A stretch of 8,447 nucleotides of DNA from the NCBI GenBank assembly GCA_009839635.1, contig VXPJ01000021.1:1-8447 (forward strand), written 5' to 3'. This DNA comes from Pseudomonadota bacterium. GTDB lineage: Bacteria; Pseudomonadota; Gammaproteobacteria; UBA4575. Below are positions 6,271 to 8,447 of the stretch, piece by piece; the stretch's first letter is position 1, and each line of letters opens with the position of its first letter. Made by a program: the position numbers and the translations under genes. The notes beneath the pieces were generated by a model. The model had not been told where the DNA came from, did no database searches, and saw only the letters and a program-made list of their open reading frames with translations.

Positions 6271-6939
6271 ATGAAGTGCAGGTACCCCATACTTTTAGCC
6301 ATCACACTGCCGTTCATCCTGTCCGCCTGCACCCTGCTGGGAGGCAAGGCGGCGGAAGAACCCGTCTATCGCGTCACCCTCAAGGACGGGCCCATTGAAG
6401 TGCGCGAATACGAGGGCTATGCCATTGCCCGCACCACCGTCACCGCCTCGTACCGGGAGGCTACCCGCATGGGCTTTCGGCGCCTGTTCGGGTACATCAC
6501 CGGGGACAATCAAACCACGGCCGACATCGACATAACGGCCCCGGTGCTGATCACACCCCAATCGCAAACCATCGAGATGACCGCGCCGGTGCTCATCGAG
6601 CCGCAAGCCGGCTCCAAAGAAGCGAGCACCCTGGCAGACGATGGTATCGATGCCTGGAGCGTGGCCTTCGTGCTGCCGCAGGGTTACACCAAGGCCAGTG
6701 CCCCGCAACCGCAAAATGAACGGATCACCGTGATGGACATCGATGCACACCGCATCGCCTGCATCGTGTTTCGAGGACGGCTCAATGACAAGTCGGCCGA
6801 GGCTTCCCGAAAGGAATTGGAGAAATGGCTTGAAGCCCGCGGTCTCGAACATGCGGGCGACTGGCAGATCGCAGGGTATAACCCGCCCTGGACGCTGCCC
6901 GCGCTTCGCCGAAACGAGGTGCTCGTGAGTCTGCCATAA
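6271..6939 (+). CDS. SOUL/HBP heme-binding family lipoprotein
   Basis: A 222-residue predicted lipoprotein of the SOUL heme-binding family. The N-terminus has a short basic start, a hydrophobic stretch and a lipobox Leu17-Ser18-Ala19-Cys20, so it would be cleaved by signal peptidase II and lipidated on Cys20. Thr21 at +2 does not signal inner-membrane retention, which points to the outer membrane. The mature part shows the family pattern: VYRVTLKDGPIEVREYEGYA, then a helix (REATRMGFRRLFGYITG), then the paired TAPVL motifs near residues 90-110, and a C-terminal segment ending ALRRNEVLVSLP. Proteins of this family have been linked to heme or tetrapyrrole binding, but many bacterial members are uncharacterised. 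It is GC-rich, has a strong ribosome-binding site and is divergent from hipB2. It is probably resident chromosome rather than island cargo. Confidence 0.88.
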   Translation: MKCRYPILLAITLPFILSACTLLGGKAAEEPVYRVTLKDGPIEVREYEGYAIARTTVTASYREATRMGFRRLFGYITGDNQTTADIDITAPVLITPQSQTIEMTAPVLIEPQAGSKEASTLADDGIDAWSVAFVLPQGYTKASAPQPQNERITVMDIDAHRIACIVFRGRLNDKSAEASRKELEKWLEARGLEHAGDWQIAGYNPPWTLPALRRNEVLVSLP

Positions 6940-7052
6940 CGTGCGTATAACCCCGCACAGGCAGGCGATCCGGGGGGCTCTGAACAGGCCGGAAAGGCAG
7001 GTTAGGACACCTAACTAGGAATTTGCATTAAAATACTACATATAGTGCTTGA
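6940..7052. other. Gap after the SOUL gene with a small inverted repeat
   Basis: GTTAGG-ACA-CCTAAC (7001-7015) is a perfect inverted repeat with a 3-base centre. The ten bases GGACACCTAA inside it recur at 7255-7264 in the hairpin region downstream. A 5-bp GTGCG/CGCAC stem just after the SOUL stop (about 6941-6958) is the only terminator-like structure there and has no T-run, so SOUL transcripts may continue to the terminator at 7318-7349. Confidence 0.35.
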
Positions 7053-7349
7053 CTTTGCTTGAAATACAAGGCAGTGTGTATTCCCGATGCGACCTCCGTT
7101 GCATCGACTGGTGATGTAGAGTCGGCAGGGAACGCCGACTTTGCATCCACGAACAGGCCTGAAATTGCCAGGGGGGAGGGAAGCTCAGCCTGCCGGATCA
7201 AGAAGAGAGTCCGCCAGCAGGCATCCATACAGAAGAGTTTCTATGCAGTGGTCTGGACACCTAAGTCCACTGCAGTTTTGGTGCTTTTCAGCCAGGGACG
7301 TAGCGGGGAAGCACACGACAGGTGCCCGGCTTCGGGCACCTGTTTTTTT
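7053..7349 (+). ncRNA. Candidate structured non-coding RNA or long structured leader
   Basis: A series of hairpins, read on the + strand, ends in a strong terminator. They are: CGATGCGA/TTGCATCG (7085-7106); a long stem GATGTAGAGTCGGC (7113-7126) with GCCGACTTTGCATC (7134-7147), 14 bp including two G-U pairs; GCCTGC plus CGGA with TCCG plus GCAGGC (7188-7222); TGCAGTGG/CCACTGCA (7244-7274); GTGCTTTTC/GGGAAGCAC (7281-7314), with two U-G pairs; and the terminator. The wobble pairs form only in RNA copied in the + direction and would be A-C mismatches on the other strand, which matches the terminator's direction. A possible -10 box TATAGT lies at 7041-7046 but the -35 is poor, so the 5' end is a guess. 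It matches no RNA family I know. It might instead be the 3' end of the SOUL mRNA. Confidence 0.4.
7318..7349 (+). terminator. Strong rho-independent terminator
   Basis: ACAGGTGCCCG (7318-7328) and CGGGCACCTGT (7333-7343) form a perfect 11-bp stem around the loop GCTT. They are followed by T residues through 7349. The T-run is on the + strand only, so it ends rightward transcripts: the candidate ncRNA, or SOUL read-through. Confidence 0.9.
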
Positions 7350-7401
7350 GCCTGCATTTCTAGGTGCCCTGGTCTATCCAAGTGCAGGGACCTTGAGACA
7401 T

Positions 7402-7476
7402 CTAACCCACCCAGCTGTCCACAGCAGCCTTCAATGCCCGCACCGTCAGCCCCTGCTGCTGCAAGCCGGGACTCAT
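7402..7476 (-). pseudogene. Possible 3' remnant of a lost coding sequence
   Basis: On the minus strand a short frame encodes 24 residues from an ATG (7474-7476) to a TAG (7402-7404), ending QQQGLTVRALKAAVDSWVG. It stays open about 16 codons further upstream. Third codon positions are strongly G/C, as in the GC-rich genes of this window, and the composition falls abruptly to AT-rich at about 7500. This could be the tail of a chromosomal gene cut off when the right-hand segment arrived. There is no ribosome-binding site, the frame is too short to identify, and chance is a real alternative. The rest of 7350-7514 shows nothing else. Confidence 0.2.
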
Positions 7477-7514
7477 CAAAATGGCCGCGATTCCTGCTTG
7501 ATATAACTTAACTG

Positions 7515-7530
7515 TGAAACAATGGTTTCA
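7515..7530. promoter_or_regulatory. Inverted repeat upstream of the HTH-ATPase gene
   Basis: TGAAAC-AATG-GTTTCA is a perfect 6-bp dyad with a 4-bp centre. It lies about 40 bp upstream of the predicted -35 box of the right-hand gene, whose product has its own helix-turn-helix. An autoregulatory operator is possible but unproven. Confidence 0.25.
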
Positions 7531-7569
7531 TGGGACCCACAGAAGATGTTGATAATAATCTAATAAATG

Positions 7570-7598
7570 TTTACATTAATCTTATTACTGTTGACAAT
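7570..7598 (+). promoter_or_regulatory. Possible promoter of the HTH-ATPase gene
   Basis: TTTACA (7570-7575) and GACAAT (7593-7598) are 17 bp apart and are the best-spaced -35/-10 pair before the GTG start at 7623; the -10 is imperfect. A consensus TTGACA also lies at 7591-7596, but its matching -10 (around TTAAAA, 7615-7620) would start transcription at or after the GTG. Confidence 0.3.
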
Positions 7599-7622
7599 TC
7601 TGCATCTAGGCCCCTTAAAACT

Positions 7623-8447
7623 GTGACAATTGCAAGAAACAAAACAAGAAAAACAAAAGAACTGCGCCAATTCATCCTGGAGCACGTTTCCAAAAATTCC
7701 CAAGGCATTGGCACACAGACGGCGCAGGCGTTCGGGATTTCACGTCAAGCAGTATCCAGGCACCTGCATGAGATGGTTGAGGAAGGCTTGCTGACTGCGT
7801 CTGGGAAAACTAAGGCGCGGACCTACGCTCTGAACAAAATTGTGGGTCAGACATTCGCATTCAATGTAACAAAGGACACTGCAGAAGACGTGATTTGGAT
7901 CGAGTCCATCCGGCCGCTATTAATGGATTTGAAGAAAAACGTTCTCGATATCTGTGAACACGGGTTTACAGAAATGGTTAATAACGTGGTTTCTCATTCT
8001 GACTCAAAGTATCTGGCAGTATCTGTGGAACGCACTGCACTTGATACGACGATCACTGTGTTAGATACCGGGGTAGGAATCTTCAACAAAATTAAAAATG
8101 ATTTCAATTTGCATGACCCGCGCCATGCAATACTTGAACTCTGCAAGGGCAAATTCACATCCGATCCGGTCCATCACAGCGGAGAAGGCATTTTCTTTAC
8201 TTCCAAAATGTTCGATAGATTCAGCATTTTTTCAGGAAGCCTGTTTTTCTCGAGTTCCACTGGGGATGATGAGGCTTGGCTAATCGAGACTGAACATGAT
8301 GCGAAGATAAAATATCTTGAGGGGACCTCCGTCTTCATGAAAATTGGGGAGAGCAGCAACCGCGTGGCAAAAGAGGTATTTGATACCTATGCTTCCGAAG
8401 ATGCGAATTGGGACTTCTCCAAAACCCACATCGTCTTGAAGCTACTT
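7623..8447 (+). CDS. HTH-GHKL ATPase protein, probably of the DUF4325 (STAS-like) group; 3' end outside window
   Basis: The frame is open for 275 codons and runs off the right edge. Residues about 8-60 form a winged helix-turn-helix (TAQAFGISRQAVSRHLHEMVEEGLL), followed by a basic link. Residues about 105-230 carry the three boxes of a GHKL ATPase (as in histidine kinases, MutL and anti-sigma kinases): N-box with Glu117, Asn121 and His125 (EMVNNVVSH), G1 box DTGVGIF (148-154), and G2 box SGEGIFF (186-192). I recall proteins with this HTH-ATPase layout continuing into a STAS-like DUF4325 domain; the last visible residues (FSKTHIVLKLL) look like its first strand, which is inference. Such a layout suggests an anti-sigma or partner-switch-like regulator in one chain. 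The GTG at 7623 starts just before the HTH. An in-frame ATG at 7530 would add 31 residues but lacks a Shine-Dalgarno and covers the likely promoter. Confidence 0.75.
   Translation, partial: MTIARNKTRKTKELRQFILEHVSKNSQGIGTQTAQAFGISRQAVSRHLHEMVEEGLLTASGKTKARTYALNKIVGQTFAFNVTKDTAEDVIWIESIRPLLMDLKKNVLDICEHGFTEMVNNVVSHSDSKYLAVSVERTALDTTITVLDTGVGIFNKIKNDFNLHDPRHAILELCKGKFTSDPVHHSGEGIFFTSKMFDRFSIFSGSLFFSSSTGDDEAWLIETEHDAKIKYLEGTSVFMKIGESSNRVAKEVFDTYASEDANWDFSKTHIVLKLL

Noticed and set aside
6973..7000. Resemblance to bacterial SRP (4.5S) RNA: GGGGGGCTCTG followed by CCGGAAAGG
   Set aside because: Only short pieces match. The long hairpin with its paired internal loops cannot be formed and the spacing is wrong.
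7059..7511. 150-codon + strand open frame in the region after SOUL
   Set aside because: It reads through the strong terminator at 7318-7349, has no ribosome-binding site, and its product is a low-complexity Ser/Pro/Ala/Cys-rich sequence. It overlaps the hairpin chain, which is better explained as RNA.

Overview
The window looks like an accessory, defence-type island in a proteobacterial chromosome, probably gammaproteobacterial. The clues are a SOUL-family outer-membrane-type lipoprotein, a HipB/HipA pair of a common proteobacterial type and E. coli-like promoter and Shine-Dalgarno sequences. No rRNA, tRNA, integrase, transposase or CRISPR array is visible, so the taxonomic call is an inference. 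Base composition is patchy. The second hipBA operon and the SOUL gene (about 4.3-6.9 kb) are clearly GC-rich with GC-rich third codon positions. Both ends of the window, the GIY-YIG gene, the acetyltransferase and all promoter regions are AT-richer. That is what an island built from several sources would show.

Layout. At 2-562 (+) lies the 3' part of an unrecognised protein. It converges on a GIY-YIG nuclease-domain protein at 721-1584 (-). From 1879 to 6082 everything is on the minus strand: hipA1 (1879-3102) with hipB1 (3099-3434), then a GNAT acetyltransferase (3789-4271), hipA2 (4276-5493) and hipB2 (5486-6082). Both hipBA pairs are overlapping antitoxin-first operons. The GNAT gene starts 4 bp after hipA2, so it is most simply the third gene of operon 2. 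Both hipB genes are preceded by AT-rich, repeat-bearing promoter/operator regions. A SOUL lipoprotein gene (6271-6939, +) is divergent from hipB2. About 680 bp without a convincing protein gene follow. They hold a chain of hairpins ending in a near-perfect rho-independent terminator (7318-7349), a candidate structured ncRNA. The right end (7623 to beyond the window, +) encodes a helix-turn-helix protein fused to a GHKL-type ATPase.

How the genes may work together. HipA proteins are Ser/Thr kinases of the type II toxin-antitoxin class, neutralised and co-repressed by their HipB partners. Both kinases here keep their catalytic residues. The two pairs are very different from one another, so they are not a recent duplication. 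The most unusual points are the long C-terminal extension of HipB2 carrying an Arg-Asn-x3-His motif like that of HEPN domains, the GNAT gene attached to the hipBA2 operon, the possible sharing of an ATAATATA operator word by both operons, and the structured RNA candidate next to the HTH-ATPase gene. Product assignments come from reading the sequence and recalling families; no database search was run.
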